A stretch of DNA of 64,000 nt from Planomicrobium soli (GCF_003014655.1 NZ_PYAT01000003.1:124001-188000); one strand, 5' to 3'. Positions 42,898 to 52,097 are shown, counted from the first letter of the stretch. The notes: generated by a model from the letters alone, not told the origin. A program made the numbers and translations.

Positions 42898-43191
42898 TCA
42901 AATAGTAGAAGCAGCTTTTTTCTTTTTTCCGCATCTTTCACATTCGTAAAGAAACATTGCTGGAATTTCACTATCTCGACTAATCCGTTCGTACCTATGT
43001 AGGCCAATTCTGCATAACAGGCTCTCTTCTTTATTGGTAGCCAGCAATGAAACGATAAGAAATATAAAACCAAAGGCGATTAAAATATAAGGTATGTTGT
43101 ACAACTTGAATGTTTCTTCGACTTTTGCGAGAAGAAGAACTGCACCAACCAAAATAGAAAGTGAAGCGATTGTTTTCAACTTAGCAAACAA
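42898..43191 (-). CDS. Membrane protein with C-terminal zinc-ribbon-like motif, 97 aa
   Basis: Two N-terminal helices (TIASLSILVGAVLLLAKV and YILIAFGFIFLIVSLLA) followed by a cytosolic Cys/His module LLCRIGLHRYERI ... FLYECERCGKKKK, a C-x4-H ... C-x2-C arrangement like DUF1660-type ribbons. ATG at 43191 with AGGAGGGATTTTTT in front. The zinc-ribbon may contact nucleic acid or protein; function unknown. Confidence 0.65.
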   Translation of the reverse strand: MFAKLKTIASLSILVGAVLLLAKVEETFKLYNIPYILIAFGFIFLIVSLLATNKEESLLCRIGLHRYERISRDSEIPAMFLYECERCGKKKKAASTI

Positions 43192-43220
43192 AAAATCCCT
43201 CCTTTAGTTTTTTAAAACCT

Positions 43221-43356
43221 TCAATAATTTTTCTTATTTCGCCTGCTGGATTTATTTTGGAAAAACGAGTAAATCGACACCACAAGAAGAGCAGTTACAA
43301 TGTCCTGTTCAAGCAAAGGGCGTATGAATAAAACAAGCAGTACCCCTACTACTCAT
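43221..43356 (-). pseudogene. Small membrane gene coupled to DUF3885, frameshifted at GGGG
   Basis: The ATG at 43356 overlaps the stop of the DUF3885 gene (ATGA). Its own frame stops after 15 codons, but after the GGGG run one frame over reads GVLLVLFIRPLLEQDIVTAL, LVVSIYSFFQNKSSRRNKKNY-like sequence to a stop at 43221. Removing one G restores a 44-aa membrane peptide. It may be a real lesion or an assembly indel. Confidence 0.35.
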
Positions 43357-43994
43357 ATGAATAATTGATCTATTTCATCTCTGTCGTAATCTAAAATCCA
43401 ATCGTTGTATTTATGGTACATTCCTTTTATATTTTCAGTTGAGGCGGCTATTAAATCACAACCTCTGTCATCGTAAACGTGAAAGATGGTTTTATTTTTT
43501 ATGTTGATAAAGAACACATCATGATAAATGTTCGGTTTGATTCCCATGTCTTGATTGCATATAGCTTTCAGCAACGGGATGTATTTGATATCCGATGTTT
43601 TGCATTTGAGAATAAAACGGTGCGTTTTGTACTTGCCGTCTTCATTATCTTCTGGAAAAACGTACGGAATGGTAACGTGCTTCAATTGATTCAAAACGGA
43701 TTTCTTCTGTACGTATCGAGAGAAAATTTTTAACTTGCGGTTAAACGTTGCACCTTTTCCGAAGTCGTTTACGTTTGCTACCATAAAAATCTCATCTTCC
43801 TGTGAATGTAAAGATTTAAACAGAGTGATAGCCCTTTGGTAAACGCCTTTTAAATAAGGACTGTTTTCTCCATCATTCTGCCAATCGTAGTTCACGCCTA
43901 ATTCGAAGCGAATGCCGATCTCCCAGTCATAAAACAATGGAGGTTTTAATTCTAAGTTGGAGAAATTCTCTTTCATAAAGTCAGTAAGGTTCAT
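43353..43994 (-). CDS. DUF3885 domain protein
   Basis: Soluble protein of 213 aa covering a full DUF3885 domain: FYDWEIGIRFELGVNYDWQN near the front, YQRAITLFKSLHSQEDEIFM, KIFSRYVQKKS, then DVFFINIKNKTIFHVYDDRG CDLIAA and a final YHKYNDWILDYDRDEID. ATG at 43994 with AAAGAGGAACAAA in front. DUF3885 often occurs in arrays with SMI1/KNR4 and similar domains. No biochemical activity known. Confidence 0.85.
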   Translation of the reverse strand: MNLTDFMKENFSNLELKPPLFYDWEIGIRFELGVNYDWQNDGENSPYLKGVYQRAITLFKSLHSQEDEIFMVANVNDFGKGATFNRKLKIFSRYVQKKSVLNQLKHVTIPYVFPEDNEDGKYKTHRFILKCKTSDIKYIPLLKAICNQDMGIKPNIYHDVFFINIKNKTIFHVYDDRGCDLIAASTENIKGMYHKYNDWILDYDRDEIDQLFI

Positions 43995-44064
43995 TTTGTT
44001 CCTCTTTCCTTTTCTTGATTTATTGCTTCTTTCACATATCCATCTTCTCTTGCTGAATACAGAA

Positions 44065-44496
44065 CTAAAATAGATTTGTTGTTAAATGGTTCTTGTAAAT
44101 ATCCACTTTATTTGCAGTAAAATTCAAAAAACGTATTTGCTCATTAATCTGAAGACTAATAGTGATCAATAAAGGAAAATTAATCTCTTTAACCCTATCT
44201 TCTATAGCGTGATATTCATCTTGTTCTTTGTCGTATAAAATGATTGAACTAATTGACACTGTAGCGTTTTCCATATCGACGCTGCACATTATCGGAAAAG
44301 GCTCTTCATTGTTTATTTTTGCTTCACCTAATACAATGGAACCGTTCAGTTCTACTGTGAAATCTTTTGTTTCAGCAGGTCTTACCCAAGTCTCGTCTTG
44401 TTCTTCATTTTCTTCTGAATCTATTGCCCATTCCCAAATCGGACTTTTTTTCAAATCGTCAATGGTTAACTCATTAACCGGTTTAGTTTTCAACAT
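44065..44496 (-). CDS. Hypothetical protein, 143 aa (immunity-like)
   Basis: Acidic soluble protein: LTIDDLKKSPIWEWAIDSEE, NEEQDETWVRPAETKDFTVE, then beta strands and a SLQINEQIRFLNFTANKVDI end. The SPIWEW ... QDETWVRP block is a recurrent pattern in small conserved hypothetical proteins of immunity-type arrays, from memory. Start at the ATG at 44496 with AAGGGTGG upstream; a GTG at 44505 is in frame. Confidence 0.65.
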   Translation of the reverse strand: MLKTKPVNELTIDDLKKSPIWEWAIDSEENEEQDETWVRPAETKDFTVELNGSIVLGEAKINNEEPFPIMCSVDMENATVSISSIILYDKEQDEYHAIEDRVKEINFPLLITISLQINEQIRFLNFTANKVDIYKNHLTTNLF

Positions 44497-45102
44497 ATAT
44501 TCCACCCTTCATTTATTTTCCGTTAAAATTCTTAAAACTTATCTCGACTGTTTGAATGTTAGAGTTCAATTAAGAGGATCGATGAAAATCAAGGGTTGAA
44601 TGTGACTTAATTGTACTTAAGTTGCATTTAACTCCTTAGTCTCATTGCCATGCGCTCAATCGAAAATCATAGCTAATTAATATGTTATTGTTTTCATTAT
44701 ACTAAAAATTCCCATTTTATAAATCGTAATAAATGAAAACTAAAAGTAATAGTCTTTGTTGAAGTACACTTCTACAAATAAAAGAGAGAGAAGAGGCTCT
44801 TTGGTCAGTCTCTTCTCTCTTCCTATTCAAGCACCTTTCGATAATTTAGTGATATATAAACTACCTATGCTTTAATTTTTTTCTTATACATGTGCGACTA
44901 TATCTTTTACATTATTCAAGATTTGAGGTTTGAAACAAACAAAAAGACCCTATGATATTAACTGGTACGTTCCTTATCGCAAATATTAAAATTACACTAT
45001 TAAATGTATCTAGATTTGCAAAGGGAATTGCATCTCTTTTTTAAAAAATGTTCAATTCAAAATTTAAAAATTTCGGTTATTTGATTTTCCTTCTATTTTC
45101 AT
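44497..45102. other. Intergenic region with a hairpin at 44784-44821
   Basis: About 600 bp without a supported gene. AGAGAGAAGAG and CTCTTCTCTCT form an 11-bp stem around a loop, a candidate terminator for the minus-strand gene at 45103, though 280 nt away. Confidence 0.45.
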
Positions 45103-45543
45103 TCAGTATCCCCAATCATCGACGCGCCACTTTCCTGAACTATCATCCCTGATCAAAATCCAGTTCCAATCGGTGTATAAAAAGTCAGGTTCGAAGCTGC
45201 CGTCGCCACCTTTAGCATCCGTTTTAAGATTAGATACGAGAACGATTACATTTTCTTCCTTTATTCCATTTGTTGAACCCTTGCCGTACTTCAGGTAGTC
45301 TTCAACCACTCTGTCGGATTCTTCTTCTGTATACCATAATTCTTCAAGTTCTATGCTCTTAAAACCTCTGACCTTTTTCTTTACAGCTTTTGCAGCATTA
45401 GTTAACTCCTCATCAGAAAACTTAACAGACTCTCCCAAATTCACTTGCACATCAGTAGCTTTGCCAGATTGGCTGTAAAATACACCGGCTAGTAACACCA
45501 CAACCAGACAAAGAACAACTAAAACCTTCTTCACATGCTCCAC
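45103..45543 (-). CDS. DUF4829-type exported protein
   Basis: Exported protein of 146 aa: an N-terminal helix VLVVLCLVVVLLAGVFY, then FSDEELTNAAKAVKKKVRGF, LEELWYTEEESDRVVEDYLK YG, VIVLVSNLKTDAKGGDG and the terminal YTDWNWILIRDDSSGKWRVD, all in the order of DUF4829. Start is ambiguous: GTG at 45543 or GTG at 45534 three residues later with GGTGGAG just upstream. Extracytoplasmic, function unknown. Confidence 0.75.
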   Translation of the reverse strand: MEHVKKVLVVLCLVVVLLAGVFYSQSGKATDVQVNLGESVKFSDEELTNAAKAVKKKVRGFKSIELEELWYTEEESDRVVEDYLKYGKGSTNGIKEENVIVLVSNLKTDAKGGDGSFEPDFLYTDWNWILIRDDSSGKWRVDDWGY

Positions 45544-45584
45544 CCCAGTATTCAGTTTTTGGCACTTGTATATATTATTTAACG

Positions 45585-45958
45585 AGAATTACCTAAAATT
45601 GGTTCCTCCACTTTCTTCTTACCGATATACAACTTTCGATCGAAAGGTTGAACATTACCAATTCCTGGAATCCAGATTCGTTATTAAATATTCTTGGAAA
45701 CTTATGGGATTTTATTAATTAGAAAAATGACACCATATCCTTTGCTTTGTCTTCCGAACAAACTTTCGCTAAATAGCCGCTTACGCTCAATTCGCTTTTA
45801 TTTTCCCTGTATTCTCCTTATTCACTAATATTCCTAGCAGTACATGCTTACATAACAATAGAAGAGACAAGGTGTTTCAACCAGTCAGGAGTCTTTTGTA
45901 AGCTCTTGCGGAGAATTATCTCTTTCGGTAAATTTCTAATCTTAAAATTTTTACCTAT
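45585..45958 (-). pseudogene. Fragmentary coding-like sequence
   Basis: Three short stop-free stretches read like protein but lack starts: GKNFKIRNLPKEIILRKSLQ (then KTPDWLKHLVSSIVM; ends 45848), EYRENKSELSVSGYLAKVCS (ends about 45730) and IWIPGIGNVQPFDRKLYIGK (ends about 45585). Together they may be the ruins of one or two minus-strand genes. No family can be named. Confidence 0.3.
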
Positions 45959-46285
45959 CTAAAAAGCTAAACCCGCATTATCTAATACCGTTAACAAAGA
46001 TATCCATATATGATTCCAATTAAATTTTTGATTTAAAATAGAACAAACTAGAGAGATTTTGAAAATCCTTAAACTTCTATGTAATATTTAATTAATTTGC
46101 CGATATAATTTATACAAGGAATATTGCTTTCTTATATAAGATCTTATTTTCTTAAACTCCATACTTTCAAAAGATTATCATAATACGTTCCTTGAAATTT
46201 TAATGGTTCACGTTCCATCATTTTAAAGGGACGGTTACCTCCTTCGTTTCGAATGATTATCACAACACATGCGGGAGGACATTCA
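45959..46285. other. Intergenic region before the GGDEF gene
   Basis: AT-rich; GGGAGG at 46272-46277 is the ribosome site of the next gene. No promoter stands out. Confidence 0.4.
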
Positions 46286-47749
46286 ATGTTAAAAACTAGC
46301 AAGTTACCTATCCTATCATTAATTGCAATTATCTCTACATATTTTATGTGGAATACCACATTCAATGAACAAACATGGCTAAAATCAGCAGGAATAAACG
46401 GGATTCAGCTTTTTGCCGCAGCCCTCAGTTTTATCTGGTTGTTTGGAGCTTATATCCGCCAGACAGACCGATACAGAAACTTCTGGCTGCTGCTAAGTTT
46501 AGGGATGTTATGTTCCATAAGCGGTTCTTTGATTTCCCTTTTGGTTCAGGCGAGCCAAAAAGTCATTGCCACTCCGGCGCTTGCTTCTTTCTTCTGGGTG
46601 TTCTCCTACCTTTTTTTATTAGCTGCTATGGTCTACAAAGCTAAAGAAATAGGCGCAGTTTTTTCAAATAAGACATACCTTTTCAATATTATTATTTATA
46701 TGATCACCGCTATTGGCATTAGTTATTATTTTTTGATAGGTCCGCTGCTCTTTTTACCGGAAACGTCACTATTAGTTAGACTGTTTGCGATAGGATACCA
46801 AGTAACAGACTTAGGAATTTTGTTTTTTAGTATTATGCTTTACTACCATATACAATTTCAAAATGAAAAAAGAGTCCTTTTCTTTTTGATAGCTGGACTA
46901 TTGCTTCAACTAATTTCAGATTCCCTTTTAGCTTATTTATCAATTACCGGAAATTATCAGACCGGTAGTGCAGTCGAATTGATGTGGATCACCGCTCTGC
47001 TTCTGATTGGCTTTACAGGCTTTTATGATGACGGTGTCAGTAAAGCAGAATATAAAAAGCCGGACAACCTTTTTAAAAAGAAGGAGTACATTTTTCCATA
47101 TGCCAGCATAATCCTGCTTACCGCTTTAGTAATTTATAGTTATCAATGGAATTTTAATGCCTTGAGTGGATCACTCCTCATCACTTTTCTTATGGTTCTC
47201 GGCCGTCAGCTCTTTATCATCATTAAAAATAACGAATTGATGGATGACCTTAAACATTTGGCTTATCATGATCCCCTGACTGGTTTATCTAATCGATTCA
47301 GTTTTATAGAAAATATCCAAATGACCTTGAAGCAAAATGCAAATACCAGAGTTGCTTTATTATTAATCGATTTAGACCGCTTTAAAGTAGTGAATGATAC
47401 ACTTGGCCACCATATCGGTGACCTGATATTAGTGGAAACAGCAGTGAAATTAAGACAAGTACTAGATACAAATTCTCAGATCTACAGACTGGGAGGGGAT
47501 GAGTTTGTTGTTATCCTTTCTGATGCTTCAGAAAAAACTGCTGCTGTATCAGCTAAGAGGATCTTAGACAGTTTCCAAAATACTTTTTCGGTGATGGCAT
47601 ACGAAATCGATCTCACCCCAAGCATTGGAATCAGCCTGTTTCCTGAACACGGGACGACTCAGGAAGATTTACTAAAAAATGCGGATGCCGCAATGTATCT
47701 TTCAAAGGAAAAGGGGAAAAATGAATTTACTTTTACAATGCCGAGCTGA
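46286..47749 (+). CDS. Membrane GGDEF protein, N-terminal part of a split GGDEF-EAL gene
   Basis: Predicted diguanylate cyclase half, 487 aa. About nine hydrophobic helices (residues 5-310) form a membrane sensor. The GGDEF domain begins LAYHDPLTGLSNRFSFIENI, carries LLIDLDRFKVVNDTLGHHIG and the intact active site RLGGDEF at about 401-407, and runs to the C-terminus. No RxxD inhibitory site precedes the motif. The protein stops right after KGKNEFTF, where GGDEF-EAL proteins continue into EAL; the EAL frame starts 9 nt later in another frame. ATG at 46286 with GGGAGG in front. Confidence 0.85.
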   Translation: MLKTSKLPILSLIAIISTYFMWNTTFNEQTWLKSAGINGIQLFAAALSFIWLFGAYIRQTDRYRNFWLLLSLGMLCSISGSLISLLVQASQKVIATPALASFFWVFSYLFLLAAMVYKAKEIGAVFSNKTYLFNIIIYMITAIGISYYFLIGPLLFLPETSLLVRLFAIGYQVTDLGILFFSIMLYYHIQFQNEKRVLFFLIAGLLLQLISDSLLAYLSITGNYQTGSAVELMWITALLLIGFTGFYDDGVSKAEYKKPDNLFKKKEYIFPYASIILLTALVIYSYQWNFNALSGSLLITFLMVLGRQLFIIIKNNELMDDLKHLAYHDPLTGLSNRFSFIENIQMTLKQNANTRVALLLIDLDRFKVVNDTLGHHIGDLILVETAVKLRQVLDTNSQIYRLGGDEFVVILSDASEKTAAVSAKRILDSFQNTFSVMAYEIDLTPSIGISLFPEHGTTQEDLLKNADAAMYLSKEKGKNEFTFTMPS

Positions 47750-47757
47750 ATAGCTAT

Positions 47758-48558
47758 ATGAAGCGGAAAATGGATATTGAGAATCAGTTAAAAAGAGCGA
47801 TTGATAAAAATCAGTTTTCATTGGTTTATCAGCCTAAAGTAAATTTTCAAACCAATAAAATGATCGGTATGGAAGCCCTATTGAGATGGGAACATCCTGA
47901 ATATGGCTGGGTTTCTCCAGCGGAATTTATTCCGATTGCTGAGGAAACAGGACAAATCGAAGCTATTGGAAAATGGGTTCTGGAGACAGCTTGTAAACAA
48001 AACAAAGTTTGGCAACAACAAGGACTTGGCCCTTTAAGTGTTTCCGTTAATGTATCCGTTCTGCAATTTCAAAATGGTAAATTTCTTAAAACGGTAAAAA
48101 CCGTTTTAGAAGAATCAAAATTAGATGCACAGTTTCTGGAACTGGAAATTACAGAAAGTATTATGCAAAATATCAAAGAGAGTAGAGATATTCTAACGCA
48201 ATTTAAAAAATTGGGTGTGAAGATCTCCATTGACGATTTTGGCACCGGTTATTCTTCCCTGCATATTCTTTCAAAATTGCCGATCGACACGATCAAGATA
48301 GACAAATCATTTATTGATGAATTGGATCAGCTGGATCGATCGCCAATCATAAAAGCAATTATAGATCTAAGTTTGAACTTAAACTTAAGTATTGTAGCCG
48401 AGGGCATAGAAACGGTAAATCAACTTGAATTCTTGCAAGCAAACGGATGTATGATTGGCCAAGGATATCTTTTTTCAAAACCGGTAAAAGCAAACGAATT
48501 TGAGCAGTTAATCAGAACAAATGATGTAAGAAATTTCGAGAAACAGCCATCGCTATAA
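47758..48558 (+). CDS. EAL domain protein, C-terminal part of a split GGDEF-EAL gene
   Basis: Predicted c-di-GMP phosphodiesterase half, 266 aa. The EAL motif is intact (GMEALLRWEH, E39), and the other metal and catalytic segments are present: VNVSVLQFQ, ELEITES, SIDDFGTGYSS, IKIDKSFI and VAEGIE. No ribosome site precedes the ATG at 47758. Reading upstream in the same frame gives YNAELNSYMKRKM, the standard linker of GGDEF-EAL fusions, so this is probably not an independent gene. If translated separately it would be a soluble phosphodiesterase. Confidence 0.85.
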   Translation: MKRKMDIENQLKRAIDKNQFSLVYQPKVNFQTNKMIGMEALLRWEHPEYGWVSPAEFIPIAEETGQIEAIGKWVLETACKQNKVWQQQGLGPLSVSVNVSVLQFQNGKFLKTVKTVLEESKLDAQFLELEITESIMQNIKESRDILTQFKKLGVKISIDDFGTGYSSLHILSKLPIDTIKIDKSFIDELDQLDRSPIIKAIIDLSLNLNLSIVAEGIETVNQLEFLQANGCMIGQGYLFSKPVKANEFEQLIRTNDVRNFEKQPSL

Positions 48559-49038
48559 CTTAAAACTCCCTACCAGAAGAAACCTAAATGATTACCAAAT
48601 CGCTATAAATGATTAACGTAAAATTCGAATGTTTATAGCTTGCCTTTTATTAGTTGGGCTTTGTCTTGTGAATTAAAAAACAGATATTATATTTCAAAAG
48701 AAAAGGAGAGAAGAAACTCGGTGCCCACCGCTTCTTCTCTCCTTTTGCAATCATTTAACTTCTTATAAATGGAGATAGACAACCTATATTTTCGATAAAA
48801 TATTTAAATGATCACTTCTTGTTTCTTTACATTTTCTAAAAATAAATCCTAAACTTATCCTTCCATATCCATGGAGTTTAAGAATAATTTAGGTTAGACA
48901 GAATCATCTTATCAGCTAAAGGCGTGCTTCCTGCGATGATGGATTACATGGAAGAAACAGTATTAACCAAGGTTTGTTTTGTTATTTCCATTAAAACAGC
49001 TTTATCAGCGCATCCTAAAATAGAAAATTCACACAAAA
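48559..49038. other. Intergenic region containing the EAL terminator
   Basis: About 480 bp. Apart from the hairpin at 48701-48746 I see no gene; a 63-codon plus-strand frame at 48924 has no ribosome site. Confidence 0.45.
48701..48746 (+). terminator. Terminator of the GGDEF-EAL unit
   Basis: AAAAGGAGAGAAGAA pairs perfectly with TTCTTCTCTCCTTTT around a 16-nt loop. Confidence 0.75.
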
Positions 49039-49069
49039 ATGAGCTGGAAAATGCATCTCCAAGCTCATC
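49039..49069 (-). terminator. Terminator of the small gene at 49097
   Basis: On the minus strand ATGAGCT-GGAxATGCAT-type stem closes with AGCTCAT followed by TTTTT. Confidence 0.6.
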
Positions 49070-49096
49070 ACTAGTTAAATACTTAATTTTATTCAT

Positions 49097-49285
49097 TCAA
49101 AACATTCCATTTTGATTGTTATGCCGTCCAACATCCCGTAGTGCAGCTGCTTCAGCTAAATTTTGATTTAAAGTTTTTTCCTGTTTATTTAAGTTATATT
49201 TTCTTCGGGTTAAAACATCAACAAGATAACTTCCTAAGAATATAACAGCTACGGAGCCCCAAAAAATCCACATTATCCAATGCAT
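49097..49285 (-). CDS. Small membrane protein, 62 aa
   Basis: One N-terminal helix (HWIMWIFWGSVAVIFLGSYL) followed by a charged helix VDVLTRRKYNLNKQEKTLNQ and an Ala-rich turn. ATG at 49285 follows AAGGAGGGAAATTT; a nine-codon extension upstream has no site. No family known. Its own terminator indicates a separate transcript. Confidence 0.6.
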   Translation of the reverse strand: MHWIMWIFWGSVAVIFLGSYLVDVLTRRKYNLNKQEKTLNQNLAEAAALRDVGRHNNQNGMF

Positions 49286-49566
49286 AAATTTCCCTCCTTC
49301 TATTTCAGTCATCGTCCCATGATCTATTTCCTCTATATATACTAATACGGTTTACAGCTGCAATAAGTTTCAATAATTTATATTTTCAGAATTATTATTT
49401 GTATATTATGACGCTAGCAAACCACATCTGCTCTCTATTTTTATTAATATGTTCCTGATAAGTGCTGCTCTATAAACTAAGAATTCGTCAAGATTATACG
49501 TGATTCATAATTAGTTTAACAGTGATGGTTAATTTGAATTGTATTCTGCTTAAATTTTTGCCTCTT

Positions 49567-49758
49567 TCAATTTAAATCGAATACCTTACTGCCAATATCT
49601 CTTTCAATTAATTGACGGCTGGCGCTTGTCTGGTCTGTAATTCGATTGAAATTGGCAAATGGATGGATTCCATATGCATTTCTATCACCATTTGATTTCA
49701 TCAAATAGGCATGGAACTCCTGAATTTTTGTTGCGATTTTTCTCCTTGATTGATCCAT
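49567..49758 (-). CDS. Small hypothetical protein, 63 aa
   Basis: Basic N-terminal helix (MDQSRRKIATKIQEFHAYLM) and a Gly/Asn turn SNGDRNAYGIHPFANFNRIT. No good ribosome site before the ATG. It may be a real small gene or the end of a lost one. Confidence 0.35.
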   Translation of the reverse strand: MDQSRRKIATKIQEFHAYLMKSNGDRNAYGIHPFANFNRITDQTSASRQLIERDIGSKVFDLN

Positions 49759-49899
49759 CTTTAGTGATGAGTATAAGGAAAGTCAGTTATATGGATCTTG
49801 AAAGCCTTTTATAAAACTGTTCCTCAAGGTTCAAGCAAATCCAACTTTTGAGAGTCATAACTTCTCATCTACATCAATAAATTACTCCATTAAACAGCT

Positions 49900-52026
49900 C
49901 TAATTCTTTAGTTTTAAAGCCATCGCATTGATAGCCACGATAAGAGTGGATACGGACATAAGAACCGCTCCTGCTGCAGGAGCCAACGTAATCCCAATGG
50001 AAGCTAAAATTCCTGCAGCTATAGGAATGGCAATAAAGTTATAACCGGCTCCCCATACGAGATTTTGCTTCATTTTACTGGTTGTTTTGTTGGCCAATTC
50101 GATAAAGGATTCAATATCCCCTGGATCCGACTGCGTCAAAATCACATCAGCAGAATCAATAGCGACTTGAGTTCCGGCTCCGACTGCTATTCCAACGTCT
50201 GCCATCGCCAGGGATGGTGCATCATTTACGCCATCACCCACCATAATGACGGTCTGCCCTTTATTATTCAGTGATTCAACCAACTCGTATTTATCTTGAG
50301 GAGATTGATTGGCTCTGTATTCAATGCCCAGTTGCTCAGCTACCCCTTGGGCGGCTGTTTCATTGTCACCTGTAGCCATAATTGGTTGTATATCGCTATG
50401 TTTCAATGCTTGTATCAGGTTTTTACTTGTTTCTTTTAATTCATCACCTAATGCGACCGTACCGATCGGTTTCCCGTCTTCAACCAATATACTTAACGTC
50501 GCCCCTTTTGGAACATCCACCTCCAACTCTTTTTCAAGTGCCTTTTGACTGATCAATTCGTATTTGCGGCCATTGGCGTTTCCTTCCACACCAGCACCCG
50601 GCACAACATCTATCGAATCAAAGCGGACAGATTGAATCCCCTGTTTCTCTGCGTAATGGACGATCGATTGGGCGATTGGGTGGCTAGAGCCGCCTTCAAT
50701 CCCTGCCATAAGGGCCGCGATTTCAGCTTCGGTATGTTGGCCATTCAGTGTTTCCATTTTCAATACTTTAAATTCCCCAGTAGTCAATGTGCCTGTTTTA
50801 TCCAATATCATCACATCGGCCTTACTTGCCAGTTCCAATGCTTCCCGGTCTTTCACCAACAAACCTCGGCTTGCACCCAAACTGGTGCTTCGTGCAATCA
50901 CTAAAGGAATGGCAAGGCCGAGAGCGTGCGGACAAGCGATGACCAACGTCGTGACCGTAAAGAGAATGGCCGTTTGAAGATCCGCTATATACAGCCAAAC
51001 TCCAAACGCGATGATGGCTGCCGCAATGGCGATATAAAATAGCCAGCCCGCTACTTTTTGGGCCAAGTTTTCAGCTCTAGAAGGCTGATTTTGCGCCTGG
51101 CCAATCAAGGTTTGAACTTGAGAAATGAACGATTGGTCGCCCGTTTCCTGCACTTCAAGATACAAAATGCCTTCGCCGTTCGTGGAACCGCCGATCACTT
51201 TGTCTCCGACTCCTTTTTCAACGGGTTTGGATTCTCCCGTCAGCAAGGCTTCATTGATCCGGGAGGCTCCTCGTTTGATGATGCCATCTGCTGGAACGTT
51301 TTCGCCAGCCTGAACCCGTACCAGGTCTCCGACTTTTAATTCGGTTACCGGACGCGTCTCAATCAAATCGTCTTCCAATACCACATGCGCATCTTTCGGC
51401 ACTAATTCAGCGAGCGATTTTTGCGCATCTCCTGCTTCTCCGACAGCTTTCATTTCAATCCAATGGCCAAGGAGCATAATCAAAAGCAACGAAGCGAATT
51501 CAAAGAAAAAATTCATGATGTGTTCACCGCTTAAATAGAACGCCGCCACTGCGTAAATACTATAAAAATACGAAACGGAGATCCCTAAAGAAACAAGGGC
51601 CATCATACCCGGAGCTTTTTGCTTGAATTCGGCTACCGCACCTTGAAAGAAAGGTTTTCCGCCGTAAGCCAATAAGATAGTTGCCAATACAGCGACTAAA
51701 ATGTCCGAGTACAAGAAAGTGAATTGAAAAGGAAGCTTAACTTCCATCATTGGCGACAATAACAGAATGATGATGCCAATTGGCAGCGACTTCAGGAAAA
51801 TTTCTTTAAAATTCCCATGATGATGATTGTCCTGTTCATGCCCGCTGTGAACGGAATGAGCATGATGATCGTGGTTCTGGGATGGGTTGCTGTGGGCATG
51901 ACTGCCCTCTTCTACTTGTGCTTCATGATAGGCATGCCAGACATGTTCTGAATGGTCCATTTTGAGAGGATCTGTGTGTTCATAGTGAGAACCGTGATCT
52001 GGATGATTTTTTTCATTCTTTTTCAT
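49900..52026 (-). CDS. copB: CopB-type copper-translocating P-type ATPase
   Basis: P1B-3-type ATPase, 708 aa, which exports copper (or silver) from the cytosol using ATP. The N-terminus is a His-rich stretch of about 70 residues (HDHHAHSVHSGHEQDNHHH) instead of an HMA domain, as in CopB. Eight helices carry the ion motif CPH (about 365-367); TGES is near 263-266, the phosphorylation site DKTGT near 409-413, and MVGDGVNDAP in the P-domain. I start it at the ATG at 52026 behind GGGAGGCGTACAAA; an ATG at 52044 overlaps the operator. An intact CsoR-like site precedes it, but the neighbouring csoR is broken. Confidence 0.93.
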   Translation of the reverse strand: MKKNEKNHPDHGSHYEHTDPLKMDHSEHVWHAYHEAQVEEGSHAHSNPSQNHDHHAHSVHSGHEQDNHHHGNFKEIFLKSLPIGIIILLLSPMMEVKLPFQFTFLYSDILVAVLATILLAYGGKPFFQGAVAEFKQKAPGMMALVSLGISVSYFYSIYAVAAFYLSGEHIMNFFFEFASLLLIMLLGHWIEMKAVGEAGDAQKSLAELVPKDAHVVLEDDLIETRPVTELKVGDLVRVQAGENVPADGIIKRGASRINEALLTGESKPVEKGVGDKVIGGSTNGEGILYLEVQETGDQSFISQVQTLIGQAQNQPSRAENLAQKVAGWLFYIAIAAAIIAFGVWLYIADLQTAILFTVTTLVIACPHALGLAIPLVIARSTSLGASRGLLVKDREALELASKADVMILDKTGTLTTGEFKVLKMETLNGQHTEAEIAALMAGIEGGSSHPIAQSIVHYAEKQGIQSVRFDSIDVVPGAGVEGNANGRKYELISQKALEKELEVDVPKGATLSILVEDGKPIGTVALGDELKETSKNLIQALKHSDIQPIMATGDNETAAQGVAEQLGIEYRANQSPQDKYELVESLNNKGQTVIMVGDGVNDAPSLAMADVGIAVGAGTQVAIDSADVILTQSDPGDIESFIELANKTTSKMKQNLVWGAGYNFIAIPIAAGILASIGITLAPAAGAVLMSVSTLIVAINAMALKLKN

Positions 52027-52043
52027 TTTGTACGCCTCCCTCA

Positions 52044-52062
52044 TATACCCCTATAGGGTATA
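52044..52062 (-). promoter_or_regulatory. CsoR-like operator in front of copB
   Basis: TATACCCCTATAGGGTATA is a dyad with the ACCC/GGGT arms seen in copper-responsive CsoR sites. It lies 18 bp upstream of the chosen copB start. Confidence 0.75.
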
Positions 52063-52097
52063 TTTGTTTTAAAAATAAATAGTGCTGTGCAGCACCC

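Noticed and set aside
48924..49115. 63-codon plus-strand frame
   Set aside because: No ribosome site, overlaps the terminator and end of the minus-strand gene at 49097.
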